Part shown: piece by piece, positions 11,495 to 23,138 of the stretch
How positions within the stretch are numbered: position 1 is the stretch's first letter
Layout: the number at the start of each line of letters is the position of its first letter
Assembly (NCBI GenBank): GCA_009823505.1
Contig: VZQC01002896.1
Coordinates: 1,634,768-1,698,767, forward strand
Length of the DNA: 64,000 nt
DNA from: Rhizomys pruinosus
Lineage: Eukaryota > Chordata > Mammalia > Rodentia > Spalacidae
Direction of reading: 5' to 3'
The notes under the pieces: generated by a model
Seen by the model: the letters and a program-made list of their open reading frames with translations, nothing else
What the model was told of the DNA's origin: nothing
Database searches by the model: none
Program-made: the position numbers and the translations under genes

Positions 11495-11712
11495 AGTATT
11501 TAAATTTTTTAAAATATTTTATTTAGTTTTATGTGTGTCTGTGTATTGCTTGAGTGTGTGTAAGTACACCCATGTCATGCAATTCCTGAGGACAGAAGGG
11601 GTCAGATCCCCTAGAACCAGTTATAGTTATTAGCCACCATGTTAAGATGCAAACCCATGTCTTCTGCAAGAACAGCCAGTGTTCTTAACCTCTGAGTGAT
11701 CTCTCCAGCCCC
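11495..11712 (-). mobile_element. B2 SINE, older
   Basis: Reverse B2 (ttatgtgtgtctgtgtattgc to gatctctccagcccc) with many substitutions. Confidence 0.8.
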
Positions 11713-11887
11713 TATTTTTATTTTGCTTGCTTGTATAATGCCTGAAGAGGCCAGAAGAGGGTGCTAGATGCCCTGGAACTGGAGTTAAGGTTAGTTGCTA
11801 GTTGCCATGGGGGTGCTGAAAATTGAACCTGGGACCTCTGGGAGAAGTGCCAAGTGTTCTTAATCACTGAGCCATCTCTCCAGCCCC
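11713..11887 (-). mobile_element. B2 SINE, older, adjacent copy
   Basis: A second reverse B2 (ggccagaagagggtgctag to gccatctctccagcc) immediately follows the first. Confidence 0.8.
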
Positions 11888-12730
11888 CAACATAACTTTT
11901 GAGTACTTATTGTGACTACTTTTTTGATATCTGAAGTCTTCAACGTAATTTATATACCTCTGTGTCTCCCAGACTGAACTACATGGTTGTGGCCTGACAG
12001 CTTAGAATCAGCTGGTGAATGAGCTTGGTCAAATGCAGTCTGAAGGGAGGTTTTCAACCATTTTAATTAAATGGGTTAATTATTCAGTTACTTAAAGGAA
12101 TAAATAACAAGGATGGGAAGGAAACACTAAGTACTTCACTACATTTTAATCCAGGACAAGTCTAAAAGGCAGGTTCTATCACCTTCCTTTTTACACAAGG
12201 AAATCAATACTTCCAATCTCAAGTAGTTCATCTAACTCCCAAGATTTATGGCTGAGGTTTGCCATTTCTTGTAAAGCATAATGCTGGGGGGCCAGGGGGA
12301 GGGAAGGGGAGGAAAGCCTTTCTAGTCCCAGTACCTTAGCAGCCCCAGGTACTCAAGATGAAGGATCAGACTCAAAGGATTGGTACAAACAATACATGCA
12401 TTCTTCTAATGCTATAAGCTTTTCTGTAACCACTTGACAAAACCAAACCCCTTACAATTCAGTCTACGTCTGACTTAATGAGCTGCAGGAAAAGGATGCC
12501 CGAGTAAGCACAAATTTCAATGAAAAGATAACCCTTCGTGGGAGGACTGGAAAAACTAGAGCCTAAAGAAAGCAGGAAAGCACTGTGCTCAGGAAGACAG
12601 CAACCCACGAGCAAGAAATCAACACTTCACTCTTTTTGTTTCCACAGCACAGGATTCACTATCTCCCAGGCAGTCAGCAAGTAACCATCAGAACAGTTAG
12701 CAGCTGCTAACAGTCTACTACTTTCCCAAG
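11888..12730. other. Spdl1 intron 7 part, no gene
   Basis: Unique-looking sequence with a short purine-rich G/A patch near 12285-12315. No feature was recognised. Confidence 0.5.
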
Positions 12731-13146
12731 ACTTTTCTTTTTGTCTTTTTAAAATTTTTTTTTAATTTTTTATTTATTTCGGTATGTGTATGAATGTACT
12801 GTCTGCATGCAGGTGTGCACCCATGTTGTGCAATGCCGCGGAGGTCAGAAGAGGGTGTCAGATTCCCCTGGAACTGGAGTTCTCCTGGAATTGGAGTTTC
12901 AGACGGTTCTCGGCCTCCATGTGGGTGCTGGGGATCGAACCCGGGTCTTCTGTAAGAGCGGTCGGCGCTCTTAACCGCTAGGCCATCTCTTTTGTCTTTT
13001 TGAGACAAGGTCTCCCTATATCCTCAGCTGGCCTGGAACTCACTATGTAGACCAGGCTGGCCTAAATCTCACAGAGATTGGCCTGCCTCTGCCTCTGCTT
13101 CCTAAGTGCTGGGATTAAAGGCATACACTGCCACACCCAGCTCTAA
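12731..13146 (-). mobile_element. B1 SINE interrupted by a B2
   Basis: The B1 poly-T tail end is at 12731-12750 and its body at 13000-13146 (gagacaaggtctccctatat to gccacacccagct). A B2 is inserted in the tail, so the two B1 parts are about 240 bp apart. Confidence 0.88.
12751..12988 (-). mobile_element. B2 SINE nested in a B1 tail
   Basis: Full reverse B2 (ggtatgtgtatgaatgtactg to gctaggccatct). A (c/t)ttttgtcttttt duplication on both sides fits insertion into the B1 poly-T. The 65-codon frame through it is SINE sequence. Confidence 0.9.
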
Positions 13147-13314
13147 GATTGGTTTTTTTTTAAGATTAGTTTTTAAAAACATAAAAATCTTTTGAGCAAA
13201 TGTTTAAAAGAATCATACAATTTTAGAAATAATTACGTAAGTATACTTCTTGAAGGAAGTGGCTTCTTTGCTGTATCTCACAGGTAGTGCTAAAACAAGG
13301 CGATAATTTTGTAC

Positions 13315-13424
13315 CTTCATTCTGATCATCTGCTCTCTATTAAATGCATTTTGCTTCTTTAGTGACTGATATTTGACTTTCATAAGGTTAAGCTGCGTTC
13401 CATTGCTGCCCTTCAATCTTCCAC
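13315..13424 (-). pseudogene. Spdl1: Spdl1 exon 7 (stop and -1 frameshift)
   Basis: 110 nt where the human exon has 111. It begins GTG GAA GAT TGA: the stop (13413-13415) replaces the Arg after VED, three codons past the Spindly motif. One base is then missing in the MERQL codons, after which MKVKYQSLKKQNAFNREQM is readable in the shifted frame. Acceptor CCAG and donor gtacaa are intact. Confidence 0.88.
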
Positions 13425-13506
13425 CTGGAAGATATTAACATTTGCTCTAGTAGTAAATAAGACGCCAACGTTGACTACGTTCAATCATTAGAACACTTGT
13501 AAGTAC

Positions 13507-13597
13507 CTCTGCGAACAAAGAGTTTCCTTTGCTATTGGGATCCAGAGCTTGCTGAAGTGCCTGACTCAGCTGCACCTGAAGATCTTGATTTAGCTTT
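13507..13597 (-). pseudogene. Spdl1: Spdl1 exon 6 (-8 frameshift)
   Basis: 91 nt where the human exon has 99. After AAAGCT eight bases are missing, and then NQDLQVQLSQALQQALDPNS and KGNSLFAE follow in the shifted frame. The Spindly motif that contacts dynactin lies at the end of this exon. Acceptor CCAG and donor gtactt are intact. Confidence 0.88.
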
Positions 13598-13675
13598 CTG
13601 GAGGCAAAAGCAAACAATTTAGCTAGCAGAGGACAAGGGAACTTTATTACACATTGGAAGTTTTTCGCATCCTAC

Positions 13676-13825
13676 CTCTAAGGCATTGAAGTAAGAAGCG
13701 GCCTCTTTCTCTCACTCTTCTTTTTCTCCTTTAAGCCGATCTAGCTGGTGTGTTAAGGTAGCACTGAGACACTCGAGCTGTTCCTGCCTGTACTGCAGTT
13801 CATTTACCTCTTCTCTGAGGCGGCT
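13676..13825 (-). pseudogene. Spdl1: Spdl1 exon 5 (in-frame stop)
   Basis: 150 nt in phase: SRLREEVNELQYRQEQLECL, SATLTHQLDRLKGEKEE, then TGA (13712-13714) where human has Arg, then EKEAASYFNALE. Acceptor ACAG and donor gtagga are intact. A CGA to TGA change would explain the stop. Confidence 0.88.
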
Positions 13826-14347
13826 CTGTTCAACAGGAATAAAGAAAATTCTCTTGATTAATGTCTCATGAAGCAGTTGATCAGTTCATCAATTACTGGT
13901 GGTTCCCACCCCAGACTAAAACTAAAGAACTACTCAAAGGCTGCCAAGTACATACTAAAATGTTCTTATTTACTGCATTTTTTTCAGCAGAGACCCAAAT
14001 AAAAAGGCTCTAGAAACAGCCCTTCTTTCCCTACGAATTTAAAGCTTAAATTACCCACAGCTTGAAATGAAAAATAAATAAATAAATAACAAAACAATTT
14101 TCATATGAATTTTAACTTCCAACATGCTAACATTTTATATTGGGCTATTATGATTCAAACTAAGATCACAGTAAATGCCTATAAATCCTTTGAGAGGTTT
14201 CATTAATATAAAAGTCAAGTCTGCTTTATAATCATAAAATGGAAAACTACCTTATGAAGTGATCCACATACAACTCTAGAAAGCATTTTTTGGTTTGGTC
14301 AAAAAGCTGTTCAGTTGTCAAAAAACTATTTCTTAAGAACTATTCCA
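13826..14347. other. Spdl1 intron 4 part, no gene
   Basis: AT-rich intron with a short aaat run near 14070-14090. Nothing else was recognised. Confidence 0.5.
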
Positions 14348-14505
14348 AGCACATGTGGGGAAAGTGTGTATACATGTATGTAAAGTATGGGTATACATGT
14401 ATGTAAAGTGTGTGTATACATGTATAGAAAGTATGTGTATACATGTATAAAGTGTGTGTATACATGTATATAAAGTGTGTGTGTATGCATACATGTATAT
14501 AAATT
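14348..14505 (+). repeat. Minisatellite abutting the exon 4 donor
   Basis: About seven imperfect units of roughly 21-24 bp with core gtatacatgtatgtaaagtg. The array reaches to within a few bases of the minus-strand 5' splice site of Spdl1 exon 4 (14506-14507). Confidence 0.85.
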
Positions 14506-14507
14506 AC

Positions 14508-14696
14508 CTTCACATTTTCCATTTCCATCAGCTCAATCTGCAGAACCTCCGAAGACGTGCTATTGTGTACACACTCAGACATCACCCGGATTTCCTCTGA
14601 CTTCTGAGAGAGAAGCTCCTCCTGGTGATCAAGCTTGTGCTTCAACTGCTTTTCACTAAGCCTGGCTTCATCCAATTCCACTTTCAGTTTTTCTAG
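14508..14696 (-). pseudogene. Spdl1: Spdl1 exon 4 (open)
   Basis: 189 nt, open: LEKLKVELDEARLSEKQLKH, KLDHQEELLSQKSEEIRVMS, ECVHNSTSSEVLQIELMEME, NVK. It is two codons shorter than human at SSEMLALQ. The acceptor is a pyrimidine tract ending ATTAG and the donor is gtaatt. Confidence 0.9.
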
Positions 14697-14940
14697 CTAA
14701 TGTAAGAAAGATAGATTTACAAGCTTATAACTCAAAAGGCATTTCCTTTCTGAAAAGCATCATTTAGAGCTTCTACCCTGACTTTCCAGATCCTACTCTG
14801 CCCAAACTTGCTACATTCGAGTGACCAAACTTACTGTTTGACCATGGGAGTTTCTTATCTTGCCAAAACAAAGTAACCCACACTTGGTGTTGGGGACTGA
14901 ATATAGGGTCTTGAGTTTGCTAGTTAAACACTGCAGCTCT

Positions 14941-15170
14941 GTGGGGCTGGAGACATGACTCAGTGGTTAAGAGCACTGGCTGCTCTTACAGAGGCCCAGG
15001 GTTCAGTCACCAGCACTCATGTGGTAGGTAACAACTGTCCATAACTCTAGTTTCAGGGAATCCAATGACCTCTCCTAGCCTCTGTGGGCACTGCATGCAC
15101 TTGGTGTACTTATATACATGGAGACAAAAATACTCATAAACATAAAATAAAAAATATATATAAAAAATTT
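14941..15170 (+). mobile_element. B2 SINE, diverged
   Basis: ggggctggagacatgactc to an A-rich tail. Box A and B remnants are readable. Confidence 0.85.
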
Positions 15171-15589
15171 CAAAGACTATCACCGAGCTATATCCTGATC
15201 CACTAAGCATCTTTTAAACAGTGACCTACCTTGTGTTATAAATTCATAAATAACCCAGACTAAATAACTAATCAAAGTAGACCTCCTTAGAGTCAACCCA
15301 AAGGCAGTGTGCCCAGCCACCAAGCAGCTGTAAAGAATAAGTTCTCTACTACTGAGCTACACCCTGTGCCCTTCGGAATGAGAGAGAGGTATGTGCCACA
15401 CTGGTGGGAGCAGGGGACCTGGTTAGAGGACACCGTACCAGGGATGAGGCCTGGACTACATGGATAGTGACTACTTTGAGATTTTATAGGTCAATTCCTG
15501 GGAACTCAATGCCAGATTAAATATGAGAAATTAAAGAAAAGTAATGAGTAAAACTCCACTTTGGGGGAAAAATGGTTTGAGACTACATC
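15171..15589. other. Spdl1 intron 3 part, no gene
   Basis: Unique-looking or old repeat sequence without a recognised element. Confidence 0.4.
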
Positions 15590-15787
15590 ACTATAAGTTT
15601 TGAGTTTTTTTCTTCTACAAAAAAATCCATCTAGAACAACAAAAGAACTGGAAAAAAAAAATTCTGGAAAGACTCAGAAAAAGATGCAGGACATGTATGG
15701 CAGAGTGCAGGAAATTGGATCGGGTGGGGGACATGGAAAGGGAAGCAACTCTAGATTGGAAAAAGTTTAATAACAATAAAAAATATA
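15590..15787 (+). mobile_element. L1 3' end, 5'-truncated
   Basis: The block ggaaagactcagaaaaagatg to tttaataacaataaaaaata is closely repeated at about 39529-39668, where it ends an L1 3' UTR. I therefore call it a rodent L1 tail. Confidence 0.75.
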
Positions 15788-16005
15788 GTTGACAGTTTTG
15801 AAATGTTATAACCAGTACAGAGTTTAAGTTTTAATACACAGAGAAAGTATTATGTGGTAGTCCAAATATCCTTATTCATAAAATATGTATGTTTTACATT
15901 TAAGTATAAGAAAAATATATACTGTGTTCTCTTTCTAAAAAATATATATTAATAAAATTAAAAATAAAGTCTAACATATGATTTAAAAAAAAAAATCCAT
16001 CTTTA
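15788..16005. other. AT-rich intron sequence, no gene
   Basis: Nothing recognised. It ends in the A-rich target site of the following B1. Confidence 0.5.
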
Positions 16006-16180
16006 GTCGGGCGTGGTGGCACATGCCTTTAATCCTAGCACTCGGGAGGCAGAGGCAGGAGGATCTCTGTGAGTTCAAGGCCAGCCTGGTCTACAGAGTG
16101 AGTTCCAGGACAGCTGAGGCTACAGGGAGACCCTGTCTAGAAAAGACCAAAAAAAAAAAAAAAAAAAAAACACCACCACC
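16006..16180 (+). mobile_element. B1 SINE
   Basis: Full B1 with long poly(A). It is flanked by aaaaatccatcttta and aaaagatccatctttta. Its poly(A) lies at the left boundary of the 4.7-kb tandem duplication. Confidence 0.92.
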
Positions 16181-16506
16181 AAAAAAAGATCCATCTTTTA
16201 ATTATCAATTGCTTTACTTAGTCCCCAAATCTTTCCTCTGTCATATTGTTTAGGTAATTAGAGCATGCTAAGTAAGCGCCTTATTTAGTTATTTTTTTCC
16301 TAAATTTGCCATAAAACAAAACTAGCTTAAATGTGGTTTCATTGATGCTGTTACTATAAAATTGGAAAAAATATTCTAGAAGAAAACACTATACAAATTC
16401 TAAATATTGAAAAATTAGCTTCCGAGGAAGTGGGAGGGGAAGTGAAAAAACATAAGTTTTGGTGAGAGAAACCTGGAGAGAACTCCGGGTACAACACTTG
16501 ATAGGG

Positions 16507-16705
16507 GGCTGGAGAGATGCTTAGTGTTTAAGAGCATACTGCATTATTAGAGGACTGGTTCGTTTCCACATCTCAGATGGATGGTTCACAACCTATTTCC
16601 GTTGTTACTTATTCCTCTAGGGGTCGAGACCTCTACCTGTGGATTCATGACACAGGTATACTTACATATGTCACGGTCAGTACACATTATTTAAGATAAA
16701 AAAAA
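16507..16705 (+). mobile_element. B2 SINE (copy 1, corrupted)
   Basis: gggggctggagagatgct at the head, then heavily scrambled. Its partner in copy 2 is at 21315-21495. Confidence 0.75.
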
Positions 16706-17440
16706 ACTTTATATAAAGAAGTATTAAAAAAGTGTTTGATTTCCTCATTCAGATAGAAAACCAAAAAGGCTTATGATATAGTTGGGTTTTGATATTATTT
16801 GTTTATATTCAGTTTTTTACATCACCAACGCGATTGCGTCTAGTTGTTCTATTGTTACAATGGAGCCCAGTATAGAAGTGTATCATAGATAAGTGCAGAC
16901 GCAAGTAACGCTTTGTTGCCAGGGACAGCCAAGTTCAATTTGACTGACCAATGTCCAGTTCTTATTTTTTGGATTTATTCAAATCTGTTTAAACTCTGGC
17001 ATTCTCCTCTACTATATTACATAATAATGGCACTTCCTTACAAAATTCTTGTGAGAACTGGATCATCCATATATTTTCCTTCCATAAACAAATTTTAAAG
17101 TATCAGTCCTAATGTACATTAACTTATAAGGCAGAACAAAGAGCAAGACTAACTACAGGAAAGGACCTCACACTACACATGGTAAGGAGGCCATATTGTT
17201 CACTAACCCTACCACAAATATCCAGCTTCCAAAATTAAATCACTTATGGAATTAGAAGGCTATTTATACAAGTCCCTTCAATAACTTGTTTCTCAGTGTT
17301 TCTACAGCCAATATTAAGATGCAGAAAACTTATCTTGACTGTTTTATGTAGCTAGTACTTAAAAAAATCTGGCATCTAACATTTACAGACAGCTATGCGA
17401 GCATGGGATATTTTGCTCTGATACACGCAGCTGTCCAAAC

Positions 17441-17601
17441 CTTATTTTTCAGATCATCCACTTCCTGCCCAGGGCTTCTCTTCAGCTGCATTTCTAGTTG
17501 CTCCAGCTGCATTTTTTGTTGAGTCACAGCTCAAACTTTCTAACATCTGACTCTTGAGTTCAACCGTCGTCTGAAGAGTGCATTGTTTCTTGTTCATGAA
17601 T
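17441..17601 (-). pseudogene. Spdl1: Spdl1 exon 3 (duplicate in copy 1)
   Basis: Same exon as 22220-22379. It is identical up to about 17563 and then carries several substitutions and insertions, so the acceptor CAG and the SYEQEKYTL-coding end are spoiled. If copy 1 is an assembly artefact, this exon does not exist as a second copy. Confidence 0.75.
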
Positions 17602-18156
17602 GTGAAAAACAACAGTCAGGGACAATTCAGTTTACACTGAAAAAAAAGAAAGTACAGCCATTATAATTTAATCAAGCCATCACCTTAAACTCGTTCACCG
17701 ATTGCCGCTTCCAAAGAAAACAAACATATGTTAAATTGGGAATATAAACTAGTAGCCGTGTTTTGCTTCATGGTGGGGCGTATACGCGTGTGCTTGCGGA
17801 GGATAGATGACAACCTCAGGTATTCATTTCTAAACACTGTTCCTCAGCTACCAACCACTTATGTAGGGGACCAGTGTACTCAATGGCCTGGGACCGCCCA
17901 AGTCAGTCCAGGATGACCAGGCAAGGCCAAGATCCAGAGATTTCACCAGTCTTGCAACTAAGGCGACACATCTAGCTTTTTTAAATGTAGGATCTGGGGA
18001 CCAACCCAGCCCTGCCAATCAGTCTTAATGCATCCCAAACAGTCTATTACAAGACTACAATAGTTTCAAAACAGACAAACTGAAGAAAGGAAAGGCACTA
18101 GGTTCCAGAATATGACCAATTTCCATTTCCCAGTTTGAATACTCTGTGCTCGCCTT

Positions 18157-18380
18157 TTTTTTTTTTTTTTTCCTGAATGTGTATGAATGTACTGTTGCAT
18201 GCAACGTTTGTGCACCCGTGGTCATGCAAGCCACCGGAGTCCAGAAGAGGGTGTCGGATCCCCTGGATTGGAGTTTCAGCGATGGTTCGGCCGCCATGTG
18301 GGTGCTGGGGATCAAAACCCGGGTCTCTTAGCAGAGGCGAAACGGTGCTTCTTAACCCGCTAGGCCCTCTCCAGCACCAA
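18157..18380 (-). mobile_element. B2 SINE (copy 1, corrupted)
   Basis: Reverse B2 with scattered indels. The partner at 22922-23138 is clean. Confidence 0.85.
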
Positions 18381-19104
18381 TACTCGGGTTGCTCCTTCAA
18401 ACCAGCACTGGGAAACTAAGTAATGAAGGAGGCACTCTCTGGCATTCTCCAATCTGAACAAACCTCACAATGATGAGTATCATTTTTCCTTAAAAAATTA
18501 CTTGCTCTTGGCTAAAAATGTACTGTTGTATTTCATGCTGACCAAAAGATAGTACACTTGACTTTATTACGAAACTACGTTACCGTTTAGTAAACAGACA
18601 TTTCCCCAAAGTGAATCCATTGACGAGCGACAAGAAAACCTACAAAGACCTTGGCAGCAACAGACCAGGAAACAATGGAACCATTTTACAAAGGCATTTA
18701 AACCTGCTCCAGTGTCTATTCATTTCATAACATACCTAAGAAGCTATCAAATATGCCAGCGTTAATATCACAGTAAATGGAATAAAACATGCAGGACCTC
18801 CAGATCAGTCAAAACAAGCACATAACTCAGCAATTATGCCACAGCAATTGGTACTAAGGGCAGGTGCAGGCTGAGAGTAGGCATTCTAGAGAAACTGATG
18901 TATGAACAAACTCCCAAAGTAACAGCAGGAAATGCTAGTGGATACCAGATGTCCAGATTTGCATCTTATCTAAAGTGAAGATATTCTAGGAACCCCTGCT
19001 GATGCTAAATCCTCAATAGCACTAAACCCTACATATACTGTGCTGTGTGTGGTGTGTGTGTGTGGTGTGTGGTGTTTTATTTTATTTTCTTTTTCTTAAA
19101 ATAA

Positions 19105-19365
19105 TAAACTAGGTGCGGTAGGCTATGAGGTGGCCCTAGTCGGTTATCAGGTGCCGCACTGCTCTTGTAGGGACCCGGGTTCGATCCCAGGCACCCACAT
19201 GGCAGCTGTGAGAATGTTTATAACCTCCGTTCCAGAGGAATCTGATCACCCCTTCTGACCTCCATGGCATTGCACAATATGATTATGGGTCGCCACCCCA
19301 ACTTACATGCAGGACCAGTACTTCATACACATAATACATAAAAAATCTTTTTTTTTTTAAAAATT
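19105..19365 (+). mobile_element. B2 SINE (copy 1, corrupted)
   Basis: tgctcttgtagggacccggg and gcacccacatggcagctg are readable. The partner is at 23866-24095. A damaged GT repeat lies at about 19042-19075. Confidence 0.8.
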
Positions 19366-19454
19366 AAAAAAAAAAAAAGAAAATCTGTGCAATCAAATCA
19401 ATTATAACTTAAAAAAAAAGAAATAAGGACAATAACATTTAAAAAAAGGGGAAG

Positions 19455-19560
19455 TATGCTCGGGTGTGTGGTTGCACGCCTTTAATCCCAGCACTCGGGA
19501 GCCAGAGGCCGGCGGATTCTTGGGAGTTCAAGGCCCAGCCTGTTCATACATGTAAGTTCA
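19455..19560 (+). mobile_element. B1 SINE, 3'-truncated (copy 1)
   Basis: cgggtgtgtggttgcacgcc onward with indels. The partner is at 24181-24283. Confidence 0.8.
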
Positions 19561-19825
19561 TGCTTTTCTCCGTTAAAGTCTCCTCTTCTATCTTCATTTC
19601 TTCTGCTGATGGGTGATAGCACACATGCGTATGTGACGAGATGAAGTGTGGTGTATAACAGGTATTATCACATAGTGTTAGGCTGTCAATGACCTGACAA
19701 GCATGGAGAGGACAGCCAGCATCTCGCTTCAGGCGATCCTGACGAGTGAAGCATGTCCAAGGAGCACCAGACTTTTATAGCAATTACTCAGAACAGCCCA
19801 CCACAATTTCAGGGACTTAAAATAT

Positions 19826-20064
19826 TTTATTTGGGACTGGAGAGATGGCCAGCCGCTTAAGAGCGCGGACCGCTCTTACCGAGGATCCAGTTCGATCCCC
19901 CAGCAACCACATAGCGCCGAGACGTGACCCCCTCTGAAACTCCACTTCCAGGAGAACATCCCGCTCCAGGGGATCTGGCAGCCCTCTTCGACCTCCGTCG
20001 CATTGCACGACACAAGGTGCACAGACCTGCAGCAGACCACTACATTGTCACACATACAGAAATT
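19826..20064 (+). mobile_element. B2 SINE (copy 1, corrupted)
   Basis: gggactggagagatggccag to the A/T tail. The partner is at 24544-24772. Confidence 0.85.
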
Positions 20065-20654
20065 ATTAAACAAAAATGATTTTCTATTTATGGATTTTCT
20101 ATGTGTTACTTAGGACAGCAGTAGTCTACAGGAAAACTGCAAACTGTGGAAAGCAAAGCGGGGGAAGGACTACTGTGTGTTAAGGCCATGCTAGCAGTAT
20201 AGTATTGCTTCTGCGCATGATCAAGGAAGGATAAAGAGCGTATTGCATGGCAATGAGTAACCTCTGCTGAAAGAAAACAATGCAAGCAAGATTTACTACG
20301 CACTTACATTTCACAGTAAGCACTAGTAAATTTGATACTGCCAAATGCTCTACTGGTTATCTATGGGGGCGCGGGGTGGGACCCAAGTAGAATAGATAAA
20401 ATTATATTCATAGTTTTCCTTTTCATTTCAGAATGTATATCGTGTAGCTAAATTTACATACTGTACTACTAAAATAAAAATAAAATAATAACAAATATTT
20501 CAACAAATAAAATACAAAGAAAAACTAAAGAAAAGGCTGGCATATTCACCATTATCCCCACCCCCCCCACAAGCTCTCTTTTAAAGATGGCAAAATTTTT
20601 TTTTGTCATTTGCTATCTTTCTCCCCCCCACCCCCCCCCCCCCCCCCCCCCGTT

Positions 20655-20973
20655 TTTTGAGACAGGGTCTCTTTACTGCCGTAGCTTTGGCGCTGGAATT
20701 CACTAAGAGATCAGGATGGCCCTTGCAAACTTACAGGCAAGCCTCTGCCTCCAAGCGATAGGGATATACAAGGTGTGTGCCACCACACCAGCAAGTAATA
20801 TCTTTTTTTTTTTTTTTCTTTTTTGTCTTTTAGACAGGGTCTCCCGTAGTCCCCAGCTGTCCTGCGAACTCCACTCTGTAGGACCAGGCTGGCCTGAAAC
20901 TCACAAAGATCACCTTGCCCTTGCCTCCTCAAGTGCTAGGATTTAAAAGCGCATGCGCCACCATGCCCAGCTA
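20655..20973 (-). mobile_element. Two adjacent B1 SINEs (copy 1)
   Basis: Reverse B1s at about 20655-20795 and 20800-20973 separated by poly-T, preceded by a long C-run (about 20625-20651). The right boundary of copy 1 is the end of the second B1. Confidence 0.85.
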
Positions 20974-21314
20974 AAAAAAAAAAAAAAAAAAACCCACACA
21001 AAAAAATCCATCTTTATAATTATCATTGCTTTACTTAGTCCCCAAATCTTTCCTCTGTCATATCTGTTTAGGTAATTAGAGCCATTGCTAAGTAAAGCCT
21101 TATTTAGTTATATTTTTTCCTAATATGCAATAAAACAAAACTAGCTCTAATATGTGGTTTCATTGATGCTGTTACTTAAAATGGAAAAATATTCTAGAAA
21201 ACACTATACAAATTCTAAATATTGAAAAATTAGCTTCCGAGGAAGTGGGAGGAATAAAAACATAAGTTTTGGTGCAGAGAAACCTGGAGAACTCAGGGTA
21301 CAAACTTGATAGAG

Positions 21315-21495
21315 GGGCTGGAGAGAGGGCTCAGAGTCAAGAGCACTGACTGCTCTTTCAGAGGACCCTGGTTCGATTTTCAGTACCCACATGTCCATAT
21401 CTCCAGTCCCAGGGAATCTGACCCCTTCTTCTGACCTCAGTGGGCATTTCATGACACAGGTATACTTACATATGTAAGGCAGTACACATTAAAGA
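21315..21495 (+). mobile_element. B2 SINE
   Basis: ggggctggagagagggctca to cacaggtatacttacat, with an A-rich tail. Confidence 0.85.
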
Positions 21496-22219
21496 AAAAA
21501 AACTTTATATAAAAGGGAAGATGAGAAAAGTTCTCTATTCCTCAGAAGCAAACTAAAGGCATTGTATAGTTGGGGATTTGGAAAGATATCAGACATTCAC
21601 TCAACAACTGTCTAGTTGTTATATGTGTTAAAATGGAGCCAGTATAGAAGGTATCATTAGACTAAGTGCAAGAACGCAGTAACAGGCTTTGTTGCCAGAC
21701 AGCCCAAGTTCAAATTTGACTGACAATTTCCAGTTCTTATTTTGTTGGATTTATTCAATCTGTTTAAACTCTGGCATTCTCCTCTACTATATTACATAAT
21801 AATGGCACTTCCTTACAAAATTCTTGTGAGAACTGGATCATCCATATATTTTCCTTCCATAAACAAATTTTAAAGTATCAGTCCTAATGTACATTAACTT
21901 ATAAGGCAGAACAAAGAGCAAGACTAACTACAGGAAAGGACCTCACACTACACATGGTAAGGAGGCCATATTGTTCACTAACCCTACCACAAATATCCAG
22001 CTTCCAAAATTAAATCACTGTATGGAATTAGAAGGCTGCTATTTATACAAGTCCCTTCAATAACTTGTTTCTCAGTGTTTCTACAGCCAATATTAAGATG
22101 CAGAAAACTTATCTTGACTGTTTTATGTAGCTAGTACTTAAAAAAATCTGGCATCTAACATTTACAGACAGCTATGCGAGCATGGGATATTTTGCTCTGA
22201 TACACGCAGCTGTCCAAAC

Positions 22220-22379
22220 CTTATTTTTCAGATCATCCACTTCCTGCCCAGGGCTTCTCTTCAGCTGCATTTCTAGTTGCTCCAGCTGCATTTTTTGTTG
22301 AGTCACAGCTCAAACTTTCTAACATCTGACTCTTGAGTTCAACTTCTCTCTGAAGAGTGTATTTTTCTTGTTCATAATT
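22220..22379 (-). pseudogene. Spdl1: Spdl1 exon 3 (-17 frameshift)
   Basis: 160 nt where the human exon has 177. It reads NYEQEKYTLQREVELKSQML, ESLSC, then lacks 17 nt coding about ECEAIKQ, and QQKMQLEQLEMQLKRSPGQE, VDDLKNK follows in another frame. Acceptor TTTTCAG is intact and the donor is gtttgg. Confidence 0.87.
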
Positions 22380-22921
22380 CTGAAAACAAATTCAATTACA
22401 ATTCAGTTACACTGAAAAAAGAAACGTACAGCCATTATATTTAATCAGCCATCACCTTAAACTAGTTCACGTATTTGCCGCTTTCCAAGAAACAAACATA
22501 TGTTAAATTGGGAATAACTAGTAGCAGTGTTTTGCTTCTATGGTGGGGCGTATACGCGTGTGCTTGCGGAGGATAGATGACAACCTCAGGTATCATTTCT
22601 AAACACTGTTCCTCAGCTACAAGCCACCTTATGTAGGGGACAGTGTCACTCAATGGCCTGGGACCGCCCAAGTAGTCCAGGATGACCAGCAAGCCAAGCT
22701 CCAGAGATTCACCAGTCTTTGCAACTAAGGCGACCACATCTAGCTTTTTTAAATGTAGGATCTGGGGACCAACCCAGCCCTGCCAATCAGTCTTAATGCA
22801 TCCCAAACAGTCTATTACAAGACTACAATAGTTTCAAAACAGACAAACTGAAGAAAGGAAAGGCACTAGGTTCCAGAATATGACCAATTTCCATTTCCCA
22901 GTTTGAATACTCTGGTGCTCG

Positions 22922-23138
22922 CTTTTTTTTTTTTTTTCTGAATGTGTATGAATGTACTGTCTGCATGCAAGTTTGTGCACCCGTGTCATGCAATGCCACG
23001 GAGGTCAGAAGAGGGTGTCGGATTCCCCTGGAATTGGAGTTTCAGATGGTTCGGCCGCCATGTGGGTGCTGGGGATCAAACCCGGGTCCTCTGTAAGAGC
23101 GAACGGTGCTCTTAACCGCTAGGCCATCTCTCCAGCCC
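22922..23138 (-). mobile_element. B2 SINE
   Basis: Full reverse B2 close to the window consensus, ending gccatctctccagcccc. Confidence 0.92.

Larger units (their letters stand above)
16181..20973. repeat. Tandem duplication, copy 1 (damaged copy)
   Basis: About 4.8 kb repeated next door at 20974-25643. Clean blocks (about 16980-17563 and 18785-19045) are almost identical between copies. Between them copy 1 differs by many one-base insertions and losses. SINEs inside copy 1 deviate from the consensus shown by other SINEs in the window, while the same SINEs in copy 2 mostly fit it. That is the pattern of unpolished long-read gap filling. A true duplication is the alternative. Confidence 0.85.

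Noticed and set aside
12784..12981. A recurring 60-66 codon frame (start MYECTVCMQV-like) seen at many places, for example 32242, 40520 and 50743
   Set aside because: It is the reverse strand of the B2 SINE, so its recurrence reflects repeats and not a gene family.
17441..17601. Genuine duplication of Spdl1 exon 3
   Set aside because: The exon copy sits in the damaged half of a repeat whose differences look like sequencing error, so I do not count it as a real second exon.
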